Source of the DNA: Allobosea sp. Root483D1 | GTDB taxonomy: Bacteria; Pseudomonadota; Alphaproteobacteria; Rhizobiales; Beijerinckiaceae | DNA length: 64,000 nt | Assembly (NCBI RefSeq): GCF_001429505.1 | Contig: NZ_LMJW01000018.1 | Coordinates: 1-64,000 of the forward strand | Direction of reading: 5' to 3' | Part shown: positions 27,025-35,505 of the stretch, one piece after another | How positions within the stretch are numbered: the first letter of the stretch is position 1 | Layout of the letters: each line of letters starts with the position of its first letter | Position numbers and translations under genes: made by a program | Notes under the pieces: model-generated | Database searches by the model: none | Told to the model about the DNA's origin: nothing | Seen by the model: the letters and a program-made list of their open reading frames with translations, nothing else

Positions 27025-27156
27025 CCGGGCGGCTTGGCCGACGGCGCAAGCCTAACAGGCTCGGCATGTCCACACACGGCATGGTCCACGCGACAGGGAG
27101 TTGAAAACAGCCGATCACGCTTCGCATCGGGCCCGCGATCGACTAGGTTGTCTAAA

Positions 27157-27171
27157 ATCTGAGATTCAGAT
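27157..27171. promoter_or_regulatory. Candidate XRE regulator operator upstream of its own gene
   Basis: Perfect palindrome ATCTGA, GAT, TCAGAT, 24 bases before the XRE start codon. It contains TGAGATT, which recurs twice in front of the downstream MFS operon. Confidence 0.45.
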
Positions 27172-27195
27172 GATGCGGCAGATGAGGTCGGCTTG

Positions 27196-28119
27196 ATGGC
27201 AATCCGGTTCAATGAAATCGGTGAGCGGCTGAAAGCCTACCGTCTGGGGCGTGGGCTTCAGGCTGAGGACGTCGCCGAACAGCTCGGGATTTCGCGGGCC
27301 GCGGTCTACCGGATCGAGGCCGGAGGCGTCGTCAAGATCGAGACCCTGGAGCGGCTGGCGACGCTGCTGGAGACAACCGTCGCATCGCTGCTCGGGGCGG
27401 GGGTCGAGTATTATTCCAGCCCGGTCAGCTATTTCGAGCGCATGCGGCAGATCGAGGAGCAGGCCGACCAGGTCGTCGCGCATTTCCCGCCACTGTCCTA
27501 TCTGCTGACCTCGGACGACTACTCCGCCTCCCTGCGGCAGACGCTGGTGGAGGCGTTGCCGGCCCATATCGCCCGCGAGCAGGCCGTGGCGGAGATCGAT
27601 GCGATCATCGCGATCCTCGACGAGCGCAAGAAGGCCCGCAAGCGCCGCCGCTTGAGCGTCGTCAACTTCGTCAACGTCCTGGAGATCGAGCGCTGGCTCA
27701 AGCTCGGCGTCGTCGGCCGCTTCAACCTGCCGCCGGCCGAACTGGCCCAGCGCCGGCTGGCGGCGCGCGTAGAGGTCGAGCATCTGATCGGGCTGATCGA
27801 GAGCGAGCCGATGGGCGTGCAGATTGGCCTGATCGAGGAGACGCTGCCGAACATCACGTTCCAGCTCTTCCGGACCGCCGAGAAGACGCTGCTGGGCCTG
27901 AGCCCGTTCCGGCTGGGCGGCGAATTGCCGAATGTCCGATCCGGCATCGCCATGCTGACCGCCGACGAGGAGCCCGTGCGCCTCTATGAGGAGATCGCCG
28001 ACGGCCTCTGGCGCCGCGCCCTCAAGGGCAGTGACGCCGGAGCGGTCCTGCGGGCCGCCCTCGACCGCTCGGGGATCGCGCAGCCGCCGATGAAAGAGCC
28101 GTCTTCGGAGCTGGTCTGA
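27196..28119 (+). CDS. XRE-family transcriptional regulator
   Basis: About 307 residues. N-terminal Cro/C1 helix-turn-helix, residues 6-60 (RLKAYRLGRGLQAEDVAEQL, then SRAAVYRIEAG). A longer C-terminal domain of about 240 residues without cupin features probably senses a ligand. ATG 27196 is preferred over the TTG just before it. It lies upstream of and on the same strand as the pyrimidine-like operon. Repeated TGAGATT elements before both transcripts suggest it regulates both. The effector might be orotate or a pathway intermediate (inference). Confidence 0.75.
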   Translation: MAIRFNEIGERLKAYRLGRGLQAEDVAEQLGISRAAVYRIEAGGVVKIETLERLATLLETTVASLLGAGVEYYSSPVSYFERMRQIEEQADQVVAHFPPLSYLLTSDDYSASLRQTLVEALPAHIAREQAVAEIDAIIAILDERKKARKRRRLSVVNFVNVLEIERWLKLGVVGRFNLPPAELAQRRLAARVEVEHLIGLIESEPMGVQIGLIEETLPNITFQLFRTAEKTLLGLSPFRLGGELPNVRSGIAMLTADEEPVRLYEEIADGLWRRALKGSDAGAVLRAALDRSGIAQPPMKEPSSELV

Positions 28120-28465
28120 CGTCCGCTCGGCATTTCGATCATCGCGGCTTTGCCTGAGCATTGTCGCAGGAAAGAGCCTGTTCGGTTGTTGGTCGCAAAA
28201 TTGAGATTTAATATTGCAATTGAGATTTCAGCGTGACATAAAGTGATCGAGGGATAGCGTCGGGGTTCTCCGATGATATCGCGAATTTCTCGCGGCCGAG
28301 CCTGATGCCCTGCCGCCAAGTGGCGCGTAAAGCGCTCTGAGAAAGCGGGCCAGCGCCCAAACTCCGACGATATCAAACCGGCCGGCAGCCGCGCGCGGAA
28401 GCGCGCGCTGGTGCTTTGGCGTTTCGATACGCATCGCAAAGAAAAGCAGAACGGGGGAATTCGCC
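28120..28465. other. Control region and leader of the MFS-pyrKD operon
   Basis: 346 bases with no gene. The part 28180-28235 is AT-rich and carries two copies of an 11-mer (listed separately). The rest is GC-rich leader before a GTG start. No consensus promoter pair could be fixed. Confidence 0.45.
28199..28228. promoter_or_regulatory. Direct repeat, candidate XRE binding sites
   Basis: AATTGAGATTT occurs at 28199-28209 and again at 28218-28228, 19 bases apart (about two helical turns). The core TGAGATT is also in the palindrome before the XRE gene. Confidence 0.5.
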
Positions 28466-29713
28466 GTGAGTGACAACCAGGCAGCCGTCAGCGGCTCCAT
28501 CGCCATATCCTCTCCGACCGAGGTCGACAGCAAGGCCCGCAAGGCGCTTTGGGGCGCCGCCATCGGCTATGCCATGGACGGCTTCGACTTGCTGATCCTC
28601 GGCTTCATGCTGCGGACGATCTCGGCCGACCTGCAGCTGACGCAGGGCCAGGCCGCCTCGCTCGTCACCGCCACGCTGATCGGCGCCGTGCTCGGCGGCA
28701 TCGGCTTCGGCATGCTGTCGGACCGCATCGGCCGCGTCCGCGTCCTGACCTGGACGATCGTCCTCTTCGCCGTGTTCACCGGCATGTGCGCTCTGGCGCA
28801 AGGCTATTGGGACCTGCTGATCTACCGCACCATCGCCGGGCTCGGCCTCGGCGGTGAATTCGGCATCGGCATGGCGCTGGTGGCGGAAGCCTGGCCGGCC
28901 TCGAAGCGGGCGCGCGCCTCGTCCTATGTCGGCCTCGGCTGGCAGGTCGGCGTGCTCGCGGCCGCGATCGCCACCCCGATCCTGCTGCCGACGATCGGCT
29001 GGCGCGGCATGTTCGCCATCGGCATCCTGCCGGCGGTCGCAGCCTATTTCATCCGCCATTCGCTGCATGAGCCCGAGGTGTTCGTTGCCCGCAGCAAGGA
29101 CCGCCCGAAGGAATCGGCGCTGCGCCTGCTGGTCAAGGATTGGGACACCACCAAGCTCAGCCTCGGCATGGTCGTGCTCTGCTCGGTCCAGAATTTCGGC
29201 TATTACGGCGTGATGATCTGGTTGCCGAACTATCTGGCGACCCGTTTCGGCTTCGCCCTGACGCAGTCCGCCGTCTGGACCTCGGTCACCATCGCCGGCA
29301 TGGCGGTCGGCATCTACGCCTTCGGTCATATCGCCGACCGGATCGGGCGCCGCCCGGCCTTCTTCGGCTACATGCTCGGCGCCGCCGTGATGGTCATCGT
29401 CTATTCGCGGCTGACCGACCCGCTCCAGCTCCTGGTCGCGGGCGCGGTGATGGGCTTCTTCGTCAACGGCATGCTCGGCGGCTATGGCGCGCTGATCAGC
29501 GAGCTCTTTCCGACATCCGCCCGGGCGACGGCGCAGAACGTCCTGTTCAATATCGGGCGCGGCGTCGGCGGCTTCGGTCCGCTCGTCGTCGGGACGATCG
29601 CGGCGGCCTACAGCTTCGAGATGGCGATCGCCTTGCTGGCGACGCTCTATCTGCTCGACATCCTCGCCATGTGGTTCCTGATCCCGGAGCGGCGTGGCGC
29701 TGAGCTCTCCTGA
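28466..29713 (+). CDS. MFS transporter, probable organic-acid (orotate?) importer
   Basis: 415 residues with 12 membrane helices. Seen: GYAMDGFDLLILGFML in helix 1 (D in TM1 is typical of acid:H+ symporters), the loop 2-3 motif GMLSDRIGRVRV, its repeat GHIADRIGRRPA in the second half, and GLGLGGEFGIGMALVAE in helix 4-5. It belongs near the aromatic acid/sialate symporter groups. GTG start with GGGGGA at 28453-28458. First gene of a tight operon with pyrK and pyrD, so its substrate may be orotate or another pyrimidine-derived acid. This is inferred from neighbours only. Confidence 0.8.
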   Translation: MSDNQAAVSGSIAISSPTEVDSKARKALWGAAIGYAMDGFDLLILGFMLRTISADLQLTQGQAASLVTATLIGAVLGGIGFGMLSDRIGRVRVLTWTIVLFAVFTGMCALAQGYWDLLIYRTIAGLGLGGEFGIGMALVAEAWPASKRARASSYVGLGWQVGVLAAAIATPILLPTIGWRGMFAIGILPAVAAYFIRHSLHEPEVFVARSKDRPKESALRLLVKDWDTTKLSLGMVVLCSVQNFGYYGVMIWLPNYLATRFGFALTQSAVWTSVTIAGMAVGIYAFGHIADRIGRRPAFFGYMLGAAVMVIVYSRLTDPLQLLVAGAVMGFFVNGMLGGYGALISELFPTSARATAQNVLFNIGRGVGGFGPLVVGTIAAAYSFEMAIALLATLYLLDILAMWFLIPERRGAELS

Positions 29714-29729
29714 GCGCGAGGGGATGATC

Positions 29730-30608
29730 ATGTCAGCCCAACACGATCAGTCCCAGGCGGCCGCGCGCTTCGGCGCGGCCATCGGCGGAAGCTGCCCTTC
29801 TGCGCCGTGGAAGGCGAGCATCGTCGCCGAGCTCGCCGAGGTCGTCCGCAACGAGGCGGTGAACGCCGAGTACCGGCACCTTGTGGTCAATTGCAGCGAG
29901 GAGGCCGCCGCGGCCCAGCCGGGGCAGTTCTTCCAGCTGCTCTGCCCGCAGCCGGCGGGCGAGCAGCCCTTCCTGCGCCGGCCGATGAGTCTCTACGGCG
30001 CCGATCCCGACAAGCGCCAGGTCGAGTTCCTCTACAAGGTGACGGGCGCCGGCACGCGCGGGCTCGATACGCTGAAGCCGGGTGACCGGCTCGACATCAT
30101 GGGCCCGCTCGGCGTCGGTTTCACGCTGGATCCGGGCTGGCGCCACATCGTCGCCGTCGGGCGCGGAGCGGGGCTGGCGACGCTCGCTCCGCTCGCCAGG
30201 GCCGCGAAGGCCAATGGCACGCAGGTGACCGCGGTCTTCAGCGCGAGGCGGCCGGAGCTGCTCGTCTCGGTCGAGCTCTTCCACCGCCATGGTGCCGACG
30301 TCATCGCCGTCACCGATTCCGAAGCGACCAGCGGGCCGGCCAATGTCGAGCGCATCCTGCGCCGTCATATCGCCGAGGGTCGCTGCGATGCCTTCTTCAC
30401 CTGTGGCTCGAGCCGGCTGATGCGGGTGCAGCAGCGCCTGGCACGCGAGTTCGGGCTGCCTGGCCAGGTCGCGATGGAGCAGCAAATGGCTTGCGGAATC
30501 GGCCTTTGCTACTGCTGCGTGCGCGACTTCAACGTCAATGGCGAGATCGTCAACCGGCGCGTCTGCTGGGACGGCCCGGTCTTCAACCTGATGGAGGCGC
30601 TGCCATGA
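29730..30608 (+). CDS. pyrK: Dihydroorotate dehydrogenase electron-transfer subunit (PyrK-type)
   Basis: About 292 residues. Carries electrons between NAD(H) and the PyrD1B subunit through FAD and a [2Fe-2S] cluster. Seen: FAD motif RRPMSLY (83-89); PLGVGF; VAVGRGAGLATLAPLA for NAD; and C-terminal cysteines 255, 260, 263 and 279 in CGIGLCYCC then RRVCWDGPVF, the PyrK cluster pattern C-x4-C-x2-C-x15-C. GAGGGG sits 6 bases before ATG 29730. ATG 29724 and GTG 29694 are less likely. An N-terminal extension of about 28 residues is unusual. It overlaps pyrD by 4 bases. Confidence 0.85.
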   Translation: MSAQHDQSQAAARFGAAIGGSCPSAPWKASIVAELAEVVRNEAVNAEYRHLVVNCSEEAAAAQPGQFFQLLCPQPAGEQPFLRRPMSLYGADPDKRQVEFLYKVTGAGTRGLDTLKPGDRLDIMGPLGVGFTLDPGWRHIVAVGRGAGLATLAPLARAAKANGTQVTAVFSARRPELLVSVELFHRHGADVIAVTDSEATSGPANVERILRRHIAEGRCDAFFTCGSSRLMRVQQRLAREFGLPGQVAMEQQMACGIGLCYCCVRDFNVNGEIVNRRVCWDGPVFNLMEALP

Positions 30609-31591
30609 ATGCTGCGGTGAACTCCGGCATCCGTGCCGTCACACATGTCGACCTCTCCGTCGCCATTGGCGGGCTAACCTTGCGCAATCCGGTCATGCCG
30701 GCCTCCGGCACCTTCGCCGAAGGGCTGGAAAAGGTGATGGACTTCAACCGGCTCGGCGCCTTCGTCACCAAGACGATCACGCGCGAACTGCGCGCCGGCA
30801 ATCCGCTGCCGCGCGTGGTCGAGCGGCCGGGCGGGCTGATCAACGCCATCGGCATCCCGTCCAGGGGCGTGCCCTATTTCGTCGAGACAACCATGCCGCA
30901 TTATGCGGCCTATGATACGCCGCTGGTGGTGAGCATCTCGGCGCCGACGGCGGAAGGCTTCGCCAGCCTCGCGGCGGAGCTCTCGATCCCCGGCATCGCC
31001 GCGATCGAGGCCAACATCTCCTGTCCGAACATCGAGGAGGACGGCAAGGCCTTCGCGATGCGCGCGGAGTCCACCGAGAAGGTGACGCGCGAGCTGCGCA
31101 AGGCGACGAGGCTGCCGCTCTGGGTCAAGCTCACGCCCAATACCGGCGACGTGCCCGAGGTCGCGCGCGCTGCCGAGGCCGCCGGCGCCGACGCGGTCGT
31201 TGTCGCCAACACCATCCTGTCGATGGCGATCGACCTGAAGACCTTCAAGCCCTGCCTCGGCAACATCATGGGCGGGCTGTCGGGGCCGGCGATCAAGCCG
31301 ATCGTGCTGCGCCAGGTCTTCCAATGCGCCAAGGCGGTGAAGATCCCGGTGATCGGCTGCGGCGGCATCTCCACCGCCGAGGACGCGATCGAGTACATGC
31401 TCGCCGGGGCGAGCGCCGTGCAGGTCGGCACGGCGACCTTCCTGCAGCCGGCGGCGATGACGACGATCATCGACGGGCTCGAGGCCTTCTGCCTGCGCCG
31501 CGAGATCCCGCGCGTCGCCGATCTGATCCATGGCGTCGTGATCGAGGAGGCCGACGAGCCCGATCTTGCCTGGCTGGACCCGGTCTCGTGA
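30605..31591 (+). CDS. pyrD: Dihydroorotate dehydrogenase, class 1B
   Basis: About 328 residues. FMN TIM-barrel that interconverts dihydroorotate and orotate with PyrK. Seen: GTFAEGLEK, TKTITRELRAGNPLPR, NAIGIPSRG, the active-site loop ANISCPN with Cys140 as catalytic base (class 1B/1A use Cys, class 2 uses Ser), MAIDLKTFKP, and the FMN-phosphate segments NIMGGLSGPAIKP and IGCGGISTAEDAIEYMLAGASAVQVGTA. The NADH-linked class can run as an orotate reductase; that is known from orotate-fermenting clostridia. The gene context here favours the reductive direction (inference). Confidence 0.9.
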   Translation: MNAAVNSGIRAVTHVDLSVAIGGLTLRNPVMPASGTFAEGLEKVMDFNRLGAFVTKTITRELRAGNPLPRVVERPGGLINAIGIPSRGVPYFVETTMPHYAAYDTPLVVSISAPTAEGFASLAAELSIPGIAAIEANISCPNIEEDGKAFAMRAESTEKVTRELRKATRLPLWVKLTPNTGDVPEVARAAEAAGADAVVVANTILSMAIDLKTFKPCLGNIMGGLSGPAIKPIVLRQVFQCAKAVKIPVIGCGGISTAEDAIEYMLAGASAVQVGTATFLQPAAMTTIIDGLEAFCLRREIPRVADLIHGVVIEEADEPDLAWLDPVS

Positions 31592-32883
31592 CCGCGCAAC
31601 CGGCCGAGATGCGCAACGTCTTCAGCGGCGACGAGGGCGACCGGGTCCTCGCCGAAGCCCTGTTCGGCTCCTTGCGCGAGGCGACGGGCGACGGTGTCGG
31701 CATCACCCGCGAAGCCTATAGCGAGCGCGAGTCGCTGGCGCTCGACCTGGTCGAGGCGAAGGCGCGCGAGCTCGGCCTCGCGACGGAGCGCGACGCCGGC
31801 GCCAATCTCGTCGTCACATTGGCGGGCCGCGAGCCGGAGCTGCCCTTCCTCGCTTGCGGCTCGCATCTCGATTCCGTGCCGCAAGGCGGGAACTTCGACG
31901 GCGCGGCCGGTGTCATCGCCGGGCTCGCCATCATCGCCCGCTTCAAGGAGGAGGGCTTCGTCCCGCGCCGGACGATCAAGGTCTACGCGCTGCGCGGCGA
32001 GGAGAGTGCCCGCTTCGGCAAGGCCTATATGGGCTCCAGCGCCCTGTTCGGGAAACTCTCGACCGCCGATCTTTCCGTGCGCGATCATGCGAGCGGCCAG
32101 GCTCTCTCGGAGTGCATGCGCGCTGTCGGCGTCGACATGGCCCGCGTCGAGAGGGCTGAGCCGCTGCTCGACCCCGCCACCGTCGCGGCCTGGATCGAGC
32201 TGCATATCGAGCAGGGACCGGTGCTGGTGGCGCGGGATTTGCCAATTGGCATCGTCACTGGCATCAGGGGCAATATCCGGCATCGCGAGGTCGAATGCCT
32301 TGGCGAGGCCGGCCATTCCGGCGCGGTGCCGCGCTGGCTCAGGCGCGACGCGGTCTTCGCCACCGCCGAGCTGATCACCCATCTCGACCGGCACTGGCGC
32401 ACATTGCTGGAGCGCGGCCGCGACGTGGTCATAACGGCGGGCGTGCTCGGCACCGATCCGCAGGAGCATGCCATCGCGCGCATTCCCGGTACGGTGCGCT
32501 TCTCCTTTGAGGTGCGCAGCCAGAATCGCGAGACGCTGGAGGCCTTCTACGACCTCTTCCTCTCGGAATGCGGCCTGGTCGGCGAGGAGAGGGGGGTCGA
32601 ATTCCGCGTCGACCGCCGGCTCGAATCCGCTCCTGCCGTGATGGATGCCGGCTGGATCGCCAGGCTCAAGGCCGCGGCGCGCAATCTCGGCCTGCCCGAC
32701 GAGGACATCCCGAGCGGGGCGGGCCATGATGCGGCTGTTTTCGCCAATGCCGGCATCCCCAGCGCGATGATCTTCGTGCGCAACCAGAACGGTTCGCATA
32801 ATCCACAAGAGGCCATGGCGATCGACGATTTCCTCGCCGGGATCGCGGTGATGCGGGACGCCATCAGGGAGGCGGTGCGATGA
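31588..32883 (+). CDS. M20-family N-carbamoyl-amino-acid hydrolase (ureidosuccinase/beta-ureidopropionase-like)
   Basis: About 431 residues. Binuclear zinc amidohydrolase that releases CO2 and NH3 from an N-carbamoyl amino acid. Metal and catalytic motifs: CGSHLDSVPQGGNFDG (His93, Asp95, Asp104), RGEESARFG (Glu138/139), ELHIEQGPVL, EAGHSG and NGSHNPQEAM. This is the AllC/HyuC/beta-ureidopropionase group. Lying between pyrD and an aspartase, N-carbamoyl-L-aspartate is the most economical substrate, giving aspartate. The GTG at 31588 overlaps the pyrD stop (GTGA). ATG 31609 is an alternative. Confidence 0.8.
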   Translation: MTAQPAEMRNVFSGDEGDRVLAEALFGSLREATGDGVGITREAYSERESLALDLVEAKARELGLATERDAGANLVVTLAGREPELPFLACGSHLDSVPQGGNFDGAAGVIAGLAIIARFKEEGFVPRRTIKVYALRGEESARFGKAYMGSSALFGKLSTADLSVRDHASGQALSECMRAVGVDMARVERAEPLLDPATVAAWIELHIEQGPVLVARDLPIGIVTGIRGNIRHREVECLGEAGHSGAVPRWLRRDAVFATAELITHLDRHWRTLLERGRDVVITAGVLGTDPQEHAIARIPGTVRFSFEVRSQNRETLEAFYDLFLSECGLVGEERGVEFRVDRRLESAPAVMDAGWIARLKAAARNLGLPDEDIPSGAGHDAAVFANAGIPSAMIFVRNQNGSHNPQEAMAIDDFLAGIAVMRDAIREAVR

Positions 32884-33560
32884 GCGCGAACGAGACGGGC
32901 CGCGAGGTCGCGCAGCTGCTGTTCAGGGCGGGCGCCATCCATGTCAGCCGCCAGCAGCCCTTCATCCTGGCCGCCGGCTGGGCCAGCCCCGTCTATGTCG
33001 ATGTCCGCCTGCTGCTTGGCGATCCGCAACTGCGCCAGGCGGTCAGCGATCTTGCCGCCCGCTATGCCGGCGCGGCCTTTCCGCCCGGCAGCCTCGACGC
33101 GATCGCCGGCGCCGAGACGGCCGGCATTCCCTTCGCGGCCTGGCTCGCCGACAGGTTGGCCCTGAAGCTGCGCTATGTCCGCAAGCGCCCGCTCGGCATC
33201 GGCCGCAACGCCCAGGTCGAGGGCGGGTCGGTCGAGGGCCTGCGCGTGCTGCTGATGGACGACCTGACCACGGATGGTGGCAGCAAGCTCAACTTCGCCC
33301 GAGGCCTGCGCGCGGCGGGGGCTGTGGTCGAGCATGTCCTGACGATCTTCTACCACGACGCCTTCCCCGGCGCCGATGCCCGGCTGCGGGAGGCAGGCCT
33401 GACGCTCCATGCCCTCGCGAACTGGGGCGATGTCCTCCGCGCCGAGGCCGGCAGCGGGCTTTCGCCAGAGGATCGCGCCGAGATCGAGCGCTTCCTGGCC
33501 GATCCCGTGTCCTGGTCGACCCGCCATGGCGGCCGCGCCAGTCTTGCTCCCAGGACCTGA
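32880..33560 (+). CDS. pyrE: Orotate phosphoribosyltransferase-like protein
   Basis: 226 residues. Type I PRTase. The PRPP loop VLLMDDLTTDGGS (123-135) matches the OPRT version with Asp for the usual first Glu. YVRKRPLGIGRNAQVEG (99-115) stands where OPRTs have YVRKE-KGHGTG-QIEG. So the flexible catalytic loop has lost the usual K-x-H-G pattern. It would convert orotate and PRPP to OMP, salvaging part of the imported orotate. The divergence leaves room for another base. ATG overlaps the hydrolase end by 4 bases. Confidence 0.75.
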   Translation: MSANETGREVAQLLFRAGAIHVSRQQPFILAAGWASPVYVDVRLLLGDPQLRQAVSDLAARYAGAAFPPGSLDAIAGAETAGIPFAAWLADRLALKLRYVRKRPLGIGRNAQVEGGSVEGLRVLLMDDLTTDGGSKLNFARGLRAAGAVVEHVLTIFYHDAFPGADARLREAGLTLHALANWGDVLRAEAGSGLSPEDRAEIERFLADPVSWSTRHGGRASLAPRT

Positions 33561-33607
33561 AGCCGGAAGGATCGGGTGATCGCGCGAGATGAAAAAAGGA
33601 CTCCGAC

Positions 33608-35101
33608 ATGGCCGATGATGCCCCCCGCCCGGACAGCGTGCAGCTCGCCACGACGCAGACCATTGCGCTGGCCGAGATCTCGACCCGCCGCGAGCATGAT
33701 CTGCTCGGCGAGGCCGATGTGCCCGCCGACGCCTATTGGGGCATCCATACCTTGCGGGCGGTCGAGAATTTCCCGATCACCGGCGTCCCGGTCGGCCATT
33801 TCCCCGAGCTGGTGCGCTCGCTCGCCTTGGTCAAGCAAGCTGCGGCCCGCGCCAACCGGCGCCTCGGCAACCTGCCGGCGGCCAAGGCCGAGGTGATCGA
33901 CCGCGCCTGCGATCTCATCGCCAGGGACAACCGGTACCACGACCAGTTCGTCGTCGACGCCGTGCAGGGCGGAGCCGGGACCTCGACCAACATGAACGCC
34001 AACGAGGTCGTGGCCAATGTCGCGTTGGAGCTGATGGGGCGGCCGAAGGGCGATTATGGCGCGCTCCACCCCAATGACGACGTCAACATGGCCCAGTCGA
34101 CCAACGACGCCTATCCGACGGCGCTGCGCCTGGCGGTGATCTTCGCGACCGAGCCGATGATCGCAGCGCTCGACGAGCTCGCCTTCGCCTTCAAGGCAAA
34201 GGCGGTCGAGTTCGCCGATGTGCTCAAGATCGGCCGGACTCAGCTCCAGGATGCCGTGCCGATGACGCTCGGCCAGGAGTTCGACGCCTATTTCGCGACG
34301 ATCAAGGAGGACGTCTCGCGCCTGCGGGAAGCGGCTGCCCTGTTCCGCGAGATCAATCTCGGCGCGACCGCGATCGGCACCGGCATCACCGCCGACGCGC
34401 GCTATGCGGCGCTCGCCATCGAGGAGCTGGCACGCTCGGCGCGCCTGCCGCTGGTGCCGGCGACGAACCTGATCGAGGCGACCTCGGACATGGGCGCGTT
34501 CGTGCTGTTCTCGGGCGTGCTCAAGCGTGTCGCGGTCAAGCTCTCGAAGATCTGCAACGACCTGCGGCTCCTTTCGAGCGGGCCGCGGGCAGGCCTCAGC
34601 GAGATCCGCCTGCCGGCGGTCCAGGCGGGCTCCTCGATCATGCCGGGCAAGGTCAACCCGGTCATTCCGGAAGTGGTCAACCAAGTCGCCTATCTCGTCA
34701 TCGGCCACGACCTGACCGTCACCATGTGCGCCGAGGGCGGGCAGCTCCAGCTCAACGCCTTCGAGCCGACCATCGGCTATTGTCTGCTTTCCTCGCTGCG
34801 CCATCTCACCGCCGCGGTGACGACGCTGACGACGCGCTGCGTCAACGGCATCGAGGCGGATCGCGAACGTTGTCGGGCGCTGGTCGAGGATTCAATCGGG
34901 CTGGTCACGGCGCTGGGCCCGGCGATCGGCTACGAGGCCTCCTCGCGTGTCGCCAAGCGCGCGCTCGCCGAGAAGCGCAAGGTCGCCGAGATCGTGCTCG
35001 AGGAAGGGCTGCTCACGCTCGCCGAGCTCGACGAATTGCTGCGCATCGAGGCGATGACCGCCCCTTCGCGCGCCAAGCCGCCGACCCCGTCGCGCGCCTG
35101 A
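33608..35101 (+). CDS. aspA: Aspartate ammonia-lyase
   Basis: 497 residues. Fumarase/aspartase superfamily. Converts aspartate to fumarate and ammonia. Seen: GEADVPADAYWGIHTLRAVENFPI at the N-terminus; GGAGTSTNMNANEV and HPNDDVNMAQSTNDAYPTA (substrate-binding regions, about 118-170); the superfamily signature GSSIMPGKVNP near residues 340-350. Aspartase is favoured over fumarase by the N-terminal region and its neighbours. It starts 47 bases after pyrE on the same strand and would complete a route from orotate to the TCA cycle. Confidence 0.85.
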   Translation: MADDAPRPDSVQLATTQTIALAEISTRREHDLLGEADVPADAYWGIHTLRAVENFPITGVPVGHFPELVRSLALVKQAAARANRRLGNLPAAKAEVIDRACDLIARDNRYHDQFVVDAVQGGAGTSTNMNANEVVANVALELMGRPKGDYGALHPNDDVNMAQSTNDAYPTALRLAVIFATEPMIAALDELAFAFKAKAVEFADVLKIGRTQLQDAVPMTLGQEFDAYFATIKEDVSRLREAAALFREINLGATAIGTGITADARYAALAIEELARSARLPLVPATNLIEATSDMGAFVLFSGVLKRVAVKLSKICNDLRLLSSGPRAGLSEIRLPAVQAGSSIMPGKVNPVIPEVVNQVAYLVIGHDLTVTMCAEGGQLQLNAFEPTIGYCLLSSLRHLTAAVTTLTTRCVNGIEADRERCRALVEDSIGLVTALGPAIGYEASSRVAKRALAEKRKVAEIVLEEGLLTLAELDELLRIEAMTAPSRAKPPTPSRA

Positions 35102-35155
35102 GCGCGACATCCCGCCGACCCATCGCGGTCATGATCGCAATTTCGCGGAGAGATG

Positions 35156-35461
35156 ATGAACGAGCTTTTGAACTGGCTGCAGCAGCAGAAGGGCAGCCTG
35201 CGCACCTATGTCGAATTCCAGGATCGGGCGCTGGCCCTGCGCGCCGACGCGCCGGAACAAGCCGCTCTGCTTCGCCTGCTCGCCGATCTCACCGGCCGCT
35301 TCGTCGAGGCCTATGACCGCCAACCGCTCTCCGCCGAGATCGCGGCGCGGGCGCTGGATCAGCTCACCGAGTTTCTCGGCAAGGCCGTTGGCGGACGCAC
35401 CGCGGGGCCGGCCGACCAGCTCGCCCTGCTCAACCAGATCGGGGCCAGCGAGCTCGCCTGA
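35156..35461 (+). CDS. Small hypothetical protein after aspartase
   Basis: About 101 residues, helical, acidic, soluble, no signal or membrane segment, no motif I recognise. Sequence is rich in Leu, Ala and Gln (NELLNWLQQQKGSLRTYVEF). GGAG at 35147-35150 favours the ATG at 35156 over that at 35153. It lies 54 bases after aspA, before a hairpin, so it is probably the last gene of the operon. Coding character is supported by the Shine-Dalgarno and codon bias. Confidence 0.6.
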   Translation: MNELLNWLQQQKGSLRTYVEFQDRALALRADAPEQAALLRLLADLTGRFVEAYDRQPLSAEIAARALDQLTEFLGKAVGGRTAGPADQLALLNQIGASELA

Positions 35462-35477
35462 CGGGGAACGGAGGGAG

Positions 35478-35495
35478 GCCGGCTTTCGCGCCGGC
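35478..35495. terminator. Hairpin between convergent operons
   Basis: Perfect GCCGGC arms at 35478-35483 and 35490-35495 with a 6-base loop, between the end of the aspartase operon and the end of the ABC transporter operon. No T tract. It could serve both directions. Confidence 0.4.
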
Positions 35496-35505
35496 GCGAC
35501 CCGGC

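Noticed and set aside
30910-32808. 632-codon open frame opposite pyrD and the M20 hydrolase
   Set aside because: Runs antisense to two well-supported enzymes; composition is that of a shadow frame in high-GC DNA.
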